A stretch of 64,000 bases of DNA, from positions 3,596,001 through 3,660,000 of the forward strand of contig JAGVVL010000002.1 in the NCBI GenBank assembly GCA_018287875.1. The letters are read 5' to 3'. The translations under genes were made by a program, and so were the position numbers. Below the pieces are notes generated by a model that saw only the letters and a list, made by a program, of their open reading frames with translations, did not search any database and was not told the origin of the DNA. The DNA comes from Nigrospora sphaerica (lineage: Eukaryota; Ascomycota; Sordariomycetes; Amphisphaeriales; Apiosporaceae). Below are positions 11,826 to 24,360 of this stretch, in pieces. Within the stretch, counting starts at the first letter, position 1. Each line of letters begins with the position of its first letter.

Positions 11826-14062
11826 CGTCGTGCGTATGGCGGTGTTCTCGGGGCTATATCATGAGGCCGTCGCGGTCGGTGGTGGGGGCGGAGAGGGTGG
11901 TGATGCTGGTGGGTGTGGTGGTGCTGTGCTCATGGATGGAGCCGGGTCGCTAGGTGGGAGGTACAGGTACTATCTCGCGCCAATCTCTGCTCCGGCGAAG
12001 CGGCGAACTGGGTCGGAGGCCAAAGGACGTCTGGCAGAAGGCGCACTACGGATATACGTACATGTAGGTGGGCACGCACCGACAGAGTGAGTGAGGGGGC
12101 GGCAGCTGATGTTCTATGCTTGGGACGGGACGTCATCTATCGCGCCCAACCTGCGCGGCCTCTGAGCGCCTTCCAACCCGATGGCTTTGGAGGTGAAGGT
12201 CTATGGAGCGGAAGAAACTTGACGCGGCGGTTGATTGGCTGGGTCCCGTCCGTAGGTCGTGGTTGCCCACTGCCGCGCTTGCATTTCAGGTCATCTTCCA
12301 ACCCGTCCTTGACCAGCCTTTTCACAACAAACGCACCGGCAAACAACACGCATGGCCCAAATATTCGCTGGACGCTCTCATTTGGGCATGGATGCTTACC
12401 CGTTGCCGATTGCTGTGGCGAGACTGAGAGTGCCTGTCGCCAGCCAATTGGGTACCACATGTACCTAATTTGCTACGACTAGCACAGCAACCACAGCCCG
12501 GCTCTTGGCTCTACTCTAGCTCTCAACGGCTTGGTCAAACTAGGAGCTGCCCGGCTCTACCTCCAACTAAACCACCACGTCCGTGACGGGTCGAGCCACG
12601 GCCTACAAGCGCGCCCGCGAGGCATGTAGAAGGCACTGTATCCGATCGCCGCGTCTACCCGGCAGCCGCGAACTACCTAGGTATTTATATTGGCTGTCCG
12701 GGGAACCGGCAGTATTCTAGCCAGCCCCGCCTCGTCGCCCGGCACTGCCCGCAAGAGAGTGCTCACGAGCTCACCCTGAACCCGACATGGCTCCCCCATC
12801 ATGGGTCGACGGTTGTCCTCTCTTCCGTTCTGTATTCGTACGATGAGGCAGACCAGCCACTCTGTTTCCCTGTTGCCGAACGGGCGCAGGTGAGCGTCGT
12901 TACCTTGGCTCCTTGGCTCTCCTGGTGATCCGGCTCAGCGCAACCAGAGGCTGACCACGAGAGTGGCTCCCGTTTCAGAACTCACCGTCTCCCCACTGTC
13001 GCCCGCCATCCAGATTCGACTGGCCGCACCGACGCCTTGTGAACGTCGCGAATTTCCTCGACCCCACTGCCTCTACCACTGACTGCTTGCCTCCCTGGAC
13101 GAATCTCGAGTCTACACTCCGGATGGCCGTTTCAACGGTGCCCTTAGCGCTCCCTGCGAGAATCAGACATCACCCACGGAGCAACGGCCCGGCCACTATC
13201 GGACGACAGGGCGCCGTCCCAAGTCGCCCGCCTGCGCTGTCACGGCAATGCGCCACTCGCCTCGTCCTGCCCTTACTCACTTGCTGATTGCACGACACAA
13301 CCATATTCACGTCGCACCCCCGCGGTCTTCTCGCCAATTCGTCTCCATGGGGGTCAGGCTCCTCTAAACAAAGTCCATCTGGGGATCCGCCAACAAGTCT
13401 ATCTCGCTGAGGCCTCGTTCGTCAGGGCCTGTGACTGGCCCGAGGAAGCATTCCGTAACATCGACGCCGGGGTCGGCAAGCGCCGCTGGCCAGGATGCCC
13501 GCTCCGTGCCGAAGCCTTCAGTGTCAATGCGTTACCCCGTGGCCGCCAGCTCTGGCCGACTCGGCCGTGGTTGGCAGGTAGCTCAGTTCTTGGCGCATTT
13601 CCATCCGCTGTTTCCAGTCGCAGATCACACGCCGTGGGGCTGTGGTACCGAATAGAAAGATGGGCTGAACCTGATCCCCCCGGTCGAGTTTGAGCCTCAT
13701 ACCCCCGCTTATCAGGGGTCAGGGGACCAACCGAACTAGACCGGACCAGACTCGCGATAACCCTATACCACCCCCCGTGCCGTGCGCATGAATCCTGGCG
13801 GCCCTGGAGTCGCAGAATACAAGGTGCATCGGTTGTGGGTAAACGATGGTGGCTACCATGAATGTGGATGAACAAGGAGCTACGGGGGCGGGCAACACCT
13901 GCCGCCCGGCCGGGGTCTTGCTTCATCGTCGCTCTCTGCGTGTCTTCCGGCCGACGGCTCTGCTTTTCTTTCTTTTTCTGCACGCTGGCCGGCTTCAGAG
14001 TCTCAAGCCGCATTGCCCTGTCGACATAGGCTTTCATTCTCGCGCGCCATGGACTAGGAACG
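11826..14062. other. Divergent intergenic region between LSM1 and the surface-protein gene
   Basis: No coding segment is supported in 2.2 kb. The left end is the LSM1 promoter and the right end the leader of the gene at 14063. I see no recognisable RNA gene or repeat. Confidence 0.45.
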
Positions 14063-16150
14063 ATGAAGAGCCGGCTCTTATTATACAACCTGCTGATCGG
14101 GCTGGCCGCGACAGAGGTGCGAGCCGGAAACGACGCTATTCGTAATCGAGGCCAGGTGCCAGGAACACACGATGTCGCAGGGGGGTCCGAATATGTCGAG
14201 GCCGTAATATGGGAACGGGTGCAGTACGTCGTCGTCGAAAGCGAGAGCCAACCCGAGCGCGTCATACTCGAGAGCATACCGGAGCCGACGACCGCGTTAG
14301 CACGACAACCGCAGTTCCCGAGGATACCACAGCCGACAGCGGCACCCCGAAGACGGCAGGATCAGGGACAAATTGCCGCACTGTCGGGCGAGATCCAACG
14401 CCTTTCATCATCCTTCAACTCGGCCTCGTCGTCGGCCCAGTCGCTCTCGCAGGCCTCGCAGTCCATCAGCCAGTCCGCCGGCCAAGCAGTGCGATCCGCA
14501 CAGCAAGATGCAGACCAGGCCAAGCAGGCTGCGTCCCGGGCCCAGTCATCGGCCTCGAGTGCCGTGTCCCAGGCGAGCCAGCAGGCGGATGACCGAATTT
14601 CGCGGGCGTCGTCGTCGATGAGTAGTCAGATCTCGGCCAACCTCGCCAGCGTGCAGTCGAGCGCCAGCAGCGCCGTCAGCCGTGCACAGGAGTCGGCCAG
14701 GTCCAGCGCGGCCAGAGCCATGGAGGTGGCCGCCAGCCAGATCGCCGGCGTGAGGGTATGCATGCCATGTCTCCTTGCGGGGTCGAACAAGCGCAATGCT
14801 GACCATGTGACATAGGGTGACGCGAGCAGCTTGGTTGCCCAGGTACAGAGCAATTCGGTTTCAGCCATGAACCTCGCCATCATCGTGTCGTCGTCCATTG
14901 TGGGTGCCGTGCTTCTCACCACTGCCGTTGCGTTCTGCATCTTTCGGCACCGCCGGAACCATCGGCGGAGACGAGAGCGCGAGCGCGCGCGCGACAGCCC
15001 TAGTAGCGGCAGCGACAGAATGGGGGAGATGATGGGATACGAAAAGCCCATCGCCGTTCAAGGGATTCCACCCGACGCCACACCGAGCGACGCGCGTTTC
15101 AACCCCTACTCGGGCGGCACCTATCCAATGGATAAGTTGAAGCTTCCCGGATCGCCACCCCCCTTTACCGAAAAGAAGGACACCTCCGGGGCCGTGGGGC
15201 TCGCCACGAGCGACTATAGCGACCTGGAGAAAAAGAAGAGCGAAGTCAACGTTCCAGCGAGCCAAGGTCAAGGTAACGCCCCGGATGTCTTTGGTGTGGG
15301 TGCTCAGAGCTTCCGGCTGCAGAAGCCACCCGACGTCCAGCGTGCGGAAACGGTCCGCATCATCCGGGTCAGCAGCAAGAAGCAAATGAGGAAGGAAGAG
15401 AAGCCCATTACGCTCAGCACGCCCCCGGTGCCCACGCGTAGAAGGCCACCTCTGAGCAAGGAGGTCCTGTCGCCCGTCGCCGACAAATCCCCGTCCGCCA
15501 CCCCAACATTGCAACCGCCGCCTCCTGTCTACGCTATGCAGCCGCCGCCGACACCCCCGCCGGCGCAACCACTGCCGACGCCGCCGCCCACGATGGCGCC
15601 GCGACACTTGTCACAGACCGTCCGCTACAGCGTGGCCTCGAGCATTGCCGACGAGGAGTTGGGCCAGCGGGCCCCCTCCTCGTCGCCCAAACGCATGACG
15701 ATTGCAGGTGCGTCCCCGCCCCCGGCCTCCCGCGAAGGCAGTGAGCCCGTGGGCAATCCTTCGGCCGTCCCGGCGCGCAGCATCAGCCTCAAGAGCGCGC
15801 TCGCCAACCAGGGCATGGGCCCCCAGTCGCGCGTCACGTCGCGGGGCCGCTCCGCCTCGACGAGTCGGAAGGGGGGGGCCGAGACCAGCCGGAGCCGGGA
15901 TCGGGGAGACGGTGAAGCGCGCAAGCCCGCGCTGCCGACCTCCTCGAACCCGCCCGCCGAGGTGCCGGCGGTGCCGGCGGTGCCCGAGACGGCCTCGCTG
16001 CCACGAACCCCCAAATCCGGCCCCGCCTTTGCCACGTTCCCGACCATCCGGCCCTCGCCGCCGAACGCGCCGCGGTCCTCGTCGTCGAAGCGCATGACGA
16101 TGCGGCCGGGTGTTGGGACCGCCGGTTCCGACGCTGGGGCCAGATCTTAA
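14063..16150 (+). CDS. Single-pass membrane protein with Ser/Ala/Gln-rich ectodomain and Pro-rich tail
   Basis: Exons 14063-14755 and 14816-16150 give 675 residues. The start is the first ATG of the frame and opens a signal peptide (MKSRLLLYNLLIGLAA). Residues ~110-230 form a long Ser/Ala/Gln stretch with regularly spaced SAS, SQAS and SRAQ units, predicted to be helical or O-glycosylated. One hydrophobic helix (LAIIVSSSIVGAVLLTTAVAF) lies near residue 255, followed by an Arg/His-rich stop-transfer run (HRRNHRRRRERER). The remaining ~400 residues are Pro/Ser-rich and disordered, with PPP tracts and several SSKRMT-like basic repeats. The layout resembles fungal cell-wall stress sensors (Wsc/Mid2 type) without a Cys-rich WSC domain. 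I do not recognise the family; a sensor role is inference. Donor choice is ambiguous (14750 or 14756). Confidence 0.8.
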
Positions 16151-18377
16151 TACGCCCCCGCTTGTTTCCCCCGGGCTGGGTTTCGTGGGGTGCACCCAGC
16201 CCAGTCCGTGGGCAGTAAAGGGGGCCGGCATCTCAGCCCGCGCATCTTTCATTTCTTGACCCTCGTTCTCCTCTTTTCTCTCATAATGTCAGGTCACGGG
16301 GCTGGGGGACTTGGAAATATACCCTACATATCCCGCACATTCCGCAAGAGGCGCCAGGCCACGTATATTAATCTATCGACGAAGCCACGGGTGGCAAGTA
16401 CAGAGGTGCCGAGCTGAGAAGGGGCATGGATGCGCCGGGGGGAGGGGCGGAAGGAGAAGGTGGCTTACGTACCAGTAGTTACCCAGACAGAATCCTACAA
16501 TGTAAAGAGAGGCGACGGCCCGGTGACCTGTACGCGGGCGCCGGCCGTTGTCGTATACACAACACCACGAAAGGGCCGCCGCTTTTATTCAGTCTGCGTC
16601 GGTATCGACTGGCGCTTCTTTCCGCGGAGCAGTCACGTCACAAGTCGAAGGGACCCCGGACCCCAGATCCGGCGTGCCATCTGTTCTTCCGCTCCCGTTT
16701 TGTAGAAGTTCCGTAGAAAGGCCCAGATAGCATGGGCCGGGGGGGGGGGCGGGGGTTCTGACCTGTGAGCCTTGGCTGCGCCGCTAGGCGCCCCGAATGC
16801 CCCCTTTCTAGGAGTTGCGCTCGCCGCTCCCTGCGGTTCACGAAAAGCAAGATCGCCAGGGTCCCTCTTGGTACTCACTTACGGGCCTAGAGCGCACGGG
16901 ACCATCCCCACTCGCCTCTGCCTACCGGGGGAAAGACGCCCGGAAGACGGCCGGGTGATGATCTTAACTTCGGCAGGGGGTCCGTCACGTACCAGGTCTA
17001 ATGATACCGAGATCGTGGCGAGGCGGGCCCCGCGCCCCGCGGACGGGAAAGTCGTACTATATGTCGTGTCGTGGGCCCCGTAGACGACTAGGCTCAAGCC
17101 TCGCCCAACTCACCATGGGTTCGGTACTGGGGCCTAGCGGTGCAGGTCACCGGGCTGCTTGCCTACCTAGCTTGGAGGGGAACGGCCTGAGACGGCGTGG
17201 AGGAACCGGGGCAAAGGGAACAGAGTACTGGCCATAGCGTGCATTGGCTGCCTCGCCAGCTTTGCTTAGCCGAGTGACCCGGGTCGCGGGGAAATGGGGG
17301 CTGTGTAAATGTATCTGGATACGGACAGACAAGACCCGGCATGTGCCGTGTATGTGTTTGCGTGTGCGTGTGTGCGTGTCTCATGTGGAAACCGGAAAGA
17401 GCTTGGGAGGTGCCATATCTAACAAGTCCGTAGTCAGTATGCTCGTCACCTCTTTTGGACGGGTCTTGTCGCGTCGGTAGGTGCAATTTCGGAGGTCACC
17501 GCAAGAAGGTCCAAAAGCAATCTTGCTGCCGAGTTGGTTCGGTCCGCGCGTAGGGTCGTCAGGGTTGCCGTGGTCGTTGCATCGTGTTTTCCGGGATCCC
17601 TCTCCTTTCCTGCCCCCTTTGGCGGCTCTCCTACCCTCCCGCGTCCCAGAGCCAGCGAGGAACAAGCCAGACCAGCACCCTCCATGCTGCCTGCTCACTA
17701 CAACGCAATCGAGATGCGTGAACCAGTGGTATCATATTACCGAGGCGCATCTTGCCAACCTCTCTATATGTATATGCACGGTTGAGCTCCGCCAAGAATG
17801 GCTTTTGCTTTGTGGCCATTGCTTGCATCTCCCCCTTGGCATAGCAAATGCATTCCCAACTCAACGCGCCCGTCGATGAAAGATGCAAGTACGCAAGCCT
17901 CGCCGGCGCAAGATGCGCCACGTCTTTTTGTGTATCCGTGTCTTCAGCGCATCCCCCCGATTTTGCTGACCACTCTAGCCCCCAAATGAAAGCCACCAGA
18001 ACGCCAAGGATGCGAGACCGTCCCCCTGAGTCGCAGGCGGTTGAGGCCGACCAGTCCGGGGACAGCCAGGGCATCCGTCTACCGATGTGATGTTGACCCG
18101 CCGACCCACTGGTTTCCCGGCTTTATTTTCCCGGAGGAGAGAAAAACGAAGAGGCGTAGAACACAGTAGGGGGCCAAAATGAAGAAATTGCCCAATGCCG
18201 GGCAAGGAACCGAAAAACAAGGGTGGAAGCAAGAAGCCCAAAGACAGGTTGCAAGGGTCCACCTGAAAACGCCGGGATCCAGCTCTATGCAATTTCCCCA
18301 TGTCGCACGCCGCGCGGGCGCGGGCCGCAGAAACGGCCACTCGCCGCATCACCAAGGAGGGTGCCGAAAAGGGTGGT
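16151..18377. other. 2.2-kb intergenic region
   Basis: This lies between the stop of the surface-protein gene (+) and the stop of the Nudix gene (-). There are no supported genes. It contains a GT-rich run near 17350-17380 and several short pyrimidine tracts. Confidence 0.45.
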
Positions 18378-19021
18378 TCAGCGACGCATCGTCGACCGGT
18401 TGAGCGCATCCAGAAGCTCCGGACGGGCAGCGAGCGCCTCCTTGGCTTGCGCAAATGTCATCCAGCGCCGCTCGCGCTTGTGGCGCTCCGGCCAGTCGTC
18501 CGACTCGACCATGACTGTAGCCTCGTAGAAGCGGTACAGGGCCTTGTCTTTGGCGGCTTTCTTGGGGGGCCTGGTCTCCACGATCTCGCCCAGATCATAG
18601 TCGATCTGTATTGATATGCCGGCCTCTTCCCACGCTTCGCGCGCGGCGGCCTCGGTGCATTCCTCGTCAGTCTCCCAGCCGCCCTTGGGCAACACCCACC
18701 CTTTCCGGCGCGTTGACTGGATGAGCAGGACGTACTGCTTGTCCGACGTCAGAGGCACGACGCCGGCGACCAATCGCTCACCCCGCGAGTTGTAGCCTGG
18801 CGGGTTCATCAAGTTAGCAAACAGCGCAAGCAGGGTCTCGGTACGCTGTGGTGTTGGCGCCCTTGCAAGGGGCCGACGTGGAGCAAGGACATATATGAGC
18901 ATGGGCAGGGGAAGGGGGGAGAGGTGGCGCATGTCAAGTGGAGATGGGGCCACCCACGTTGGTTGTTGCGGCCGGTACGAGACTCCATGGGCCGACTGCT
19001 GGTTCCCGAATCCGATGCCAT
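18378..19021 (-). CDS. Nudix hydrolase, diphosphoinositol-polyphosphate phosphohydrolase type
   Basis: Two exons (19021-18958, 18796-18378) give 160 residues. The intron (161 nt) has a GCTAAC branch site and restores the sequence NQRYNSRGERLVAGVV across the junction. The complete Nudix box G-x5-E-x7-REAWEEAGI spans residues ~59-81, preceded by RKGWVLPKGGWE, which is typical of the DIPP/Aps1/Ddp1 branch. These enzymes hydrolyse inositol pyrophosphates and diadenosine polyphosphates, and some act on polyphosphate. The size and the absence of a targeting signal fit a cytosolic enzyme. The start is the only in-frame ATG before the box apart from an internal Met at residue 12. A conserved ERRWMTF segment follows the catalytic domain. 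Confidence 0.9.
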
Positions 19022-21329
19022 CTGTGTGTTTCGGGTCACAAAGGGCCGAGAGGGAGAGGGAGAGAAGGTAAGATGGAATGAGAATGCGGGAGCTCGTTCC
19101 TTCTTCTTCGACCACGAGGGCGAAACAAGTCCAATCCGCAACGCGGAGAGCAGAAAACCCAGGGCGGAAGAAGAGTTGCTCGGTTTGCTCGGTTGCAGGG
19201 GAGCCTCTTCCGGACGGGGTGTCGCAGGGATGGGGATGTTGCTTTATATGAGATTGAGCAACTTCATGATCGTGGATTGGGGAGGGCGGTTTGTATAGTA
19301 CAAGGGAACGTGCTGGGGATGGGCAGAGCGTGAATGCGCGCGCACAATAGCTTGTTCACACGATGTGCGCAGCGATGCGCTACTGGTTTGTTGGCGACCG
19401 ATGCCCAGCTAACGAGTGGAAGCGCAAAAGCTTATTGAAGCCGTGGGCGTTGATGTGTGCTGTTTGTGGTCACTGGTGGTCGTAGTGGGGGCGTAGGTTG
19501 TTATCACTGTCGAGGCTGAGGGGCCTTTGTGCTGGGGCTGCTGCGAAAGACAGCGGCAGCAGGAGGAGACAATGACATGTACAGGACGGGACCGTGTCGA
19601 CAAGGTCGAGGAAACAAGAGGGCCGGTGGCTGTTGGCCGAGGCGATGGTGGTGTACCGGTACGGGAGGGCACGCTTCTGGGGACGCGGCTCTGCAGGCTG
19701 CAGGCTGCACACACAGGCTGAGTCACCTCAGCACGGGCGGACGGAATCGATTTCTCTGTCTCCCTCTTGCGTCGAAGGGGCCCGGCTGTTGGGAGGTCGT
19801 CTGGTCGCAAGATCCGGGCCAACAGGTGTTGGTTCCGCAAGTGGACTCGAGGCACTTGAGCTGTGATGACGGGCGTGTCTGCCACCTTCGAAACAGCTTC
19901 TTCTTTCCACTTGTTGCTCGCGACTGGGCAAGTGCACCCGGAAAAAAGGACAGGGTGCTGCTACGTCAATGGAACCGACAGAAGCTCGGCACGGTACGGG
20001 ATGAACAGACAGCCCGGGCAGGCAGGCAAATGGGCCCTTCCAGAGCAACCAGGCACTTTTTTTTTTTTGCCCTTTGGCAGCTTTTGGGACTGCGGGGCAG
20101 AGTCAAACCAAACACTGCTCACCGGCTGCGGCTGCGGCTGCGGATGCTGCTGCGGCAGGGCTCTCGAGGAGCCGGCGCGGAAAGGAGAACGGGATTGGGA
20201 GAGGAATCGAGAGGAATAGAGGGTCACTACCGGTTAGGTGGGAAGTGCGTAGCTGCGTGAATGTACGAGGCTCAAGGGATGGCGGTGGCGGTAGCAGCAG
20301 CAGTGGTAGTAAAAGTGGTGGTGGTGAGAATGCGGTGGTGGAAGGAGCTGGTAGCTCTGCGGGCAGGACTTTTGCCGCATGTCTCGTGCCATGATGGCAA
20401 TGGAGGGGCAGCGATGTCGTCCGACTTTAAAAGAGTCGATTGGTTTTATACTAAAAGAGGGCACTGACACCGGGCCACGCCAGGGCGAGGGCGCGAGGGT
20501 GAGGCCGAGGGTCAGGGAAAAAAAAAGCCTGCCTGTTCCTCCAGTTCCGGCAGGGCCTCTTGTGCAACGGCTGGAGCTACCGACGACTACAAAGAAACTA
20601 ACCGCGGGGCGCGGTTGTAAGACGCCAGCCAATGCGCCGGGGCGACTAATAACCGCCCGTAATGGGAGAGGAGGCACCTCTATCTGGTGGCAACAGGGCT
20701 GTCTGCCTCCTTACCTCACCCAATCAATATGTACTTGGGTACCTCCTTCTTAGGTTCTCTCTTCCTCTCCCTCCCCCACTCCCCTTCTCCCTTCTTTATC
20801 CCTTCTCTCTCCCCATGTCAGGCCAGGCCAGCCCAGGCCAGGTTCAGGCTGCCCCGTCGGATTGGCCAGGACGAGTCCCAGCTCGCCCGGAGCAGGAAGG
20901 CAGTAGAGCACACGAGAACGACCCACGAGCCGGCCGGGTGGGTGTGGCATGTACTAGCGGGTGCTACTTGAAGCGGGCAAGCGGTCAGAAAAAGGGCCAT
21001 CCCATCCCCCATCCCATCCGTCTTGTCCCATCGTGGACGTCTACCGGTGGGTTGACTGACCACGCAGGACGAGCCTATGGTCGGTCCATGCCCGTTCAGT
21101 TGTAATGATGATGTCGACGAACGGTTCCGCTGGGCACAGGCGCACCCACACACCCGCGCTGGGTAGACAGCTTCATCACGGCTTACAAGACCCGACGGGC
21201 GGGTCTGGTGCCTGTCTATATCTACCTCCTCCAGCTCACTGTAGCAAAGAACTTGGGACTACCTACCTACTTAACTTGGGTTCACTTCAATGGATACACA
21301 GTAAATGAATGAATGGGTGAGTGGATGAA

Positions 21330-21427
21330 TGTATGGATGGATGTATGGATGGATGTATGGATGGATGTATGGATGGATGTATGGATGGATGTATGGATGG
21401 ATGTATGGATGGATGTATGGATGGATG
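21330..21427. repeat. 12-bp minisatellite (GTATGGATGGAT)n
   Basis: About eight near-perfect tandem copies of GTATGGATGGAT. On the minus strand it reads as a Ser-Ile-His-Thr repeat, but no gene supports translation. Copy number is likely to vary among strains. Confidence 0.9.
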
Positions 21428-24205
21428 CTCCAGTAGGTCGTGCTGGTAGATGCGTTACCGAGCAGACCGGGTAGCGATCCACCTGCTTAGAGGACGTCGA
21501 AATGCATGCATCCCGTACGCCCCCAGCTCCTCGCCAAGCCTGGCGTGCTCCCACGGGACGGGGGATACATCCAGTTGTCGAGACACTCGAACGCGCCCCC
21601 TCCTCCCCCCCCTTCAGCCCCTCTACTGATTTTTTATATACCTACCATCAGTAGATTGGAGCGTAATTTACCAAAATCGACCCCAGGTCTGTCTGCGGGC
21701 GCAAGACATGCAGCTCGACGACGCCCATCCCTTGGCATCCATTCATCTGGGGCGGGCTGGCTGGCATTCCGCGCCCGGCTTTGAGTCCTGTTGGCCGCCC
21801 ATAGGCCGCCTTCTACTTGTTGATAATGTACCGAGATAGTACCTGCCCGGGTACCTACTTTACCTACTTACACCTATTTCCCATCTTACATACATCGCGG
21901 CGTTTCACTCGAAAGCCGAGGAAAAGGAGGTAGGTAGATAGGTCTGCCGTCTGTCTGTCGTCGTCGAGTCAGGCCGCTGGCCGTCCATCGCGTGTGCATA
22001 CCCCATACCCTATTCCTATGTTCACCCGTTACCGGCCAGTCAGTCAACCGCGCCAAAGGGCCCCGTACGGGGAACACAAGAATAGTCTTTTCTCCTGGTT
22101 GGTCGCATGACCACGTGCCCTTTCTGGGCCAGTCATCAACGTTGCAGGACGGGTTGGCTGCTGTCCCGTATACGGTGTTCCAGTATCCAATGCAAGCAAC
22201 GCGTATATTCCTCCTTCTCTACCGAACCATGTTCCAGGGCTGTCTAGCGTTCCGAAGGCGGCTTCTCGCATCCAAAACCCGCGCCGAGAGGGGGCCCGCT
22301 ACTTGGCCATCCCGTACGGAGGTACTCTAGCACTAAGTATCTTGTTGCTTCTCACTAACTTAGTTTCTTCCAATACCTTTCCCCTCCTCTCCAGTAGGCA
22401 TCGATGCCGCGAATACCTCACCCCTTGCACGTGTGTATAGATAGTCTTACTGCAGCTCCTTGGCGTCGCTCTTGGCCCCGACGTTGGACGACCCAGAACA
22501 AGATTTGCTGTGGAGGGATCATCGGACATATTGTCTTTTTGAAAGCGATGCACAATGGGACACCGGGGGCCACGATAGGACATTTGTCCACGGCTCCCTC
22601 GTCTTGGCCACTGAGCGACCAGCTTCCATTCATTGCCTGCGGGCAAATGTGCTGCAGGGCAGGAAACGTTGTGGAACCCGGGTCGCCCGTGTGTCATGCA
22701 GGCCCTTGATCCATATCACTGGAGGAAAGAGGGATGGGGGGGCGGTTCAATTGCCGGCAAAGGGAACATCGGTTCTTCCTCCCCGGCCTCCGTCTGGATG
22801 TCTACCTGAGATGCCCCATAGCTCGGTACCTGTATGGGATCCCAGTCACTTTCGCATACTCGCCAGGGGGAATGCGACTTCTGTCCGTGGCCTATCCCAT
22901 CGGCACTAACCCAAGGCTTCAATACGCCGTCACTAGTTTCGAGCATAGGTAGCGTTTGTTGAGCACGCACTGCGTAGTTGTCAGATGCCAGACGCACCTA
23001 AAGTACCTTACGGGTACTTGGCCTCTAACGTGGCGGCATCTAAGGCTAGGTTAGCGAATAACCTACGTAGTCTCAAGCGCGGGGGGCAGTTTGGCCCCAA
23101 GGACTTGAAGAGCCCTCGTACTTAAAAGTGGGTGGGTATAACGGTTGGAGGTGGCCTCTCGGTCTCGTCTGGCCACTGACCTCGGTACAATGACAGTGCT
23201 GGCATGCTGATATAGATGGAGAGCGTGATAGTTACTCGGCCGTGGGGGATGAGACATCCCCAACCAGCCGTTGTCATTCAGCCTCACTTAAGGCTTCGGC
23301 GTCGGACCAAACAAAAGCTTTCAGGCGATGTTACACCAGGAACGGCCGAAAGATCAGGCGAAGAGCCGGGGCTCAGCTGCACGTCAATGCTTGAACTGGC
23401 GAGCCAGCCGCTGAGGCCGAGCTACCGAAAGGTGGATGATGGAGATGGATGCGTGCAGAATATTTCCGTAATCGAGTAAGGGAAGATAAGTAGTCCTCCA
23501 GTATGCAGGTAACCTCATTGTTCCCAAGACAGACGGGCCTCATACTGCTGCCTGCCCCGGGCCGCCATCTGTTCGTTTCGTCATCTGCAACGGGCATCCG
23601 TGGACATTTTACAGATACGGGCACACCTCCATTCCTCTTCATCTCACGACGGGACGGGTGCCGGTACCTCGATTCACCACCGTCCACTCTCAGTCGTTGT
23701 TGGCTCGCTCGCTGGCCAGATAAACCGGGGTTCTGCAACGGGCGTCACCTTCACCTCGCACACAACCCCTCATCCCTGTCCTGCCCAGTCCTGTTAACTC
23801 GGCCTGTTGGTCGGTCATCCATCCTACGGACTGACTCTCCCAACCGCTCTCGCCCGTCCTGCCCGTACGTACATCCTCGTTCAGCTTGCCTTCCGATCGG
23901 CACGCGCGCGCGCGCAGAACATCGTTGCTGAGGCCAAGCCCGCCGGCGTAACCCCATCCTTGAGCTTCGCTGCCCGCCGTCGTCATCGCATCGCCCTCCG
24001 GACGCGCATCCCCCCCCTCCCGTGTCTGACACGCACAGTTCTAGGAGCAGCAGCAGCAGCAAGAGGAAGAGGAGCACCGCCGCATCCCAGCACCACTCCA
24101 GCGGGGGAACAAGCAGCTGTCCGTGTCTGATCGATCCAACGGCCCTATTGTGCCATGGCGCGCTAGAGCTTCACACAGGTCGACAAAGCTCCCGAAGACA
24201 CCCGA

Positions 24206-24245
24206 CGCCCGTCTCGCCCGCCCGTCTCGCCCGCCCGTCTCGCCA
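24206..24245. repeat. 13-bp tandem repeat in the ATE1 leader
   Basis: Three copies of a CGCCCGTCTCGCC-like unit lie about 120 bp upstream of the ATE1 start codon, probably in the 5' UTR or promoter. Confidence 0.7.
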
Positions 24246-24360
24246 GCTTGGATTGCCGGAATCCGCCCGAAGCCGTCGCATCGTGTACCTAGTCGCCGCC
24301 GCCGCCCCGCTAAGCCGCACTCTCCCAATCCCACCACCTTGCCTGTCGTACCTGCACGGC

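Larger units (their letters stand above)
19022..24360. other. 5.3-kb gene-free region between Nudix and ATE1 genes
   Basis: A divergent region with no supported gene. It holds GT/GA-rich low-complexity DNA near 20280-20350, a GCTGCG run near 20125-20155, a minisatellite at 21330-21427 and a 13-bp tandem repeat at 24206-24245. Short frames on both strands overlap heavily and match nothing I recognise. Confidence 0.5.

Noticed and set aside
13399..14277. 292-residue minus-strand frame upstream of and across the surface-protein gene
   Set aside because: No motif. It overlaps the signal-peptide exon of the plus-strand gene and looks like a chance open frame.
21282..21554. Minus-strand frame with a Ser-Ile-His-Thr repeat
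   Set aside because: Simply the translation of the 12-bp minisatellite; nothing around it supports a gene.
22404..22952. Several 70-150-residue frames around 22.4-23.0 kb
   Set aside because: They overlap on both strands, have no recognisable motif and lack consistent splice signals.
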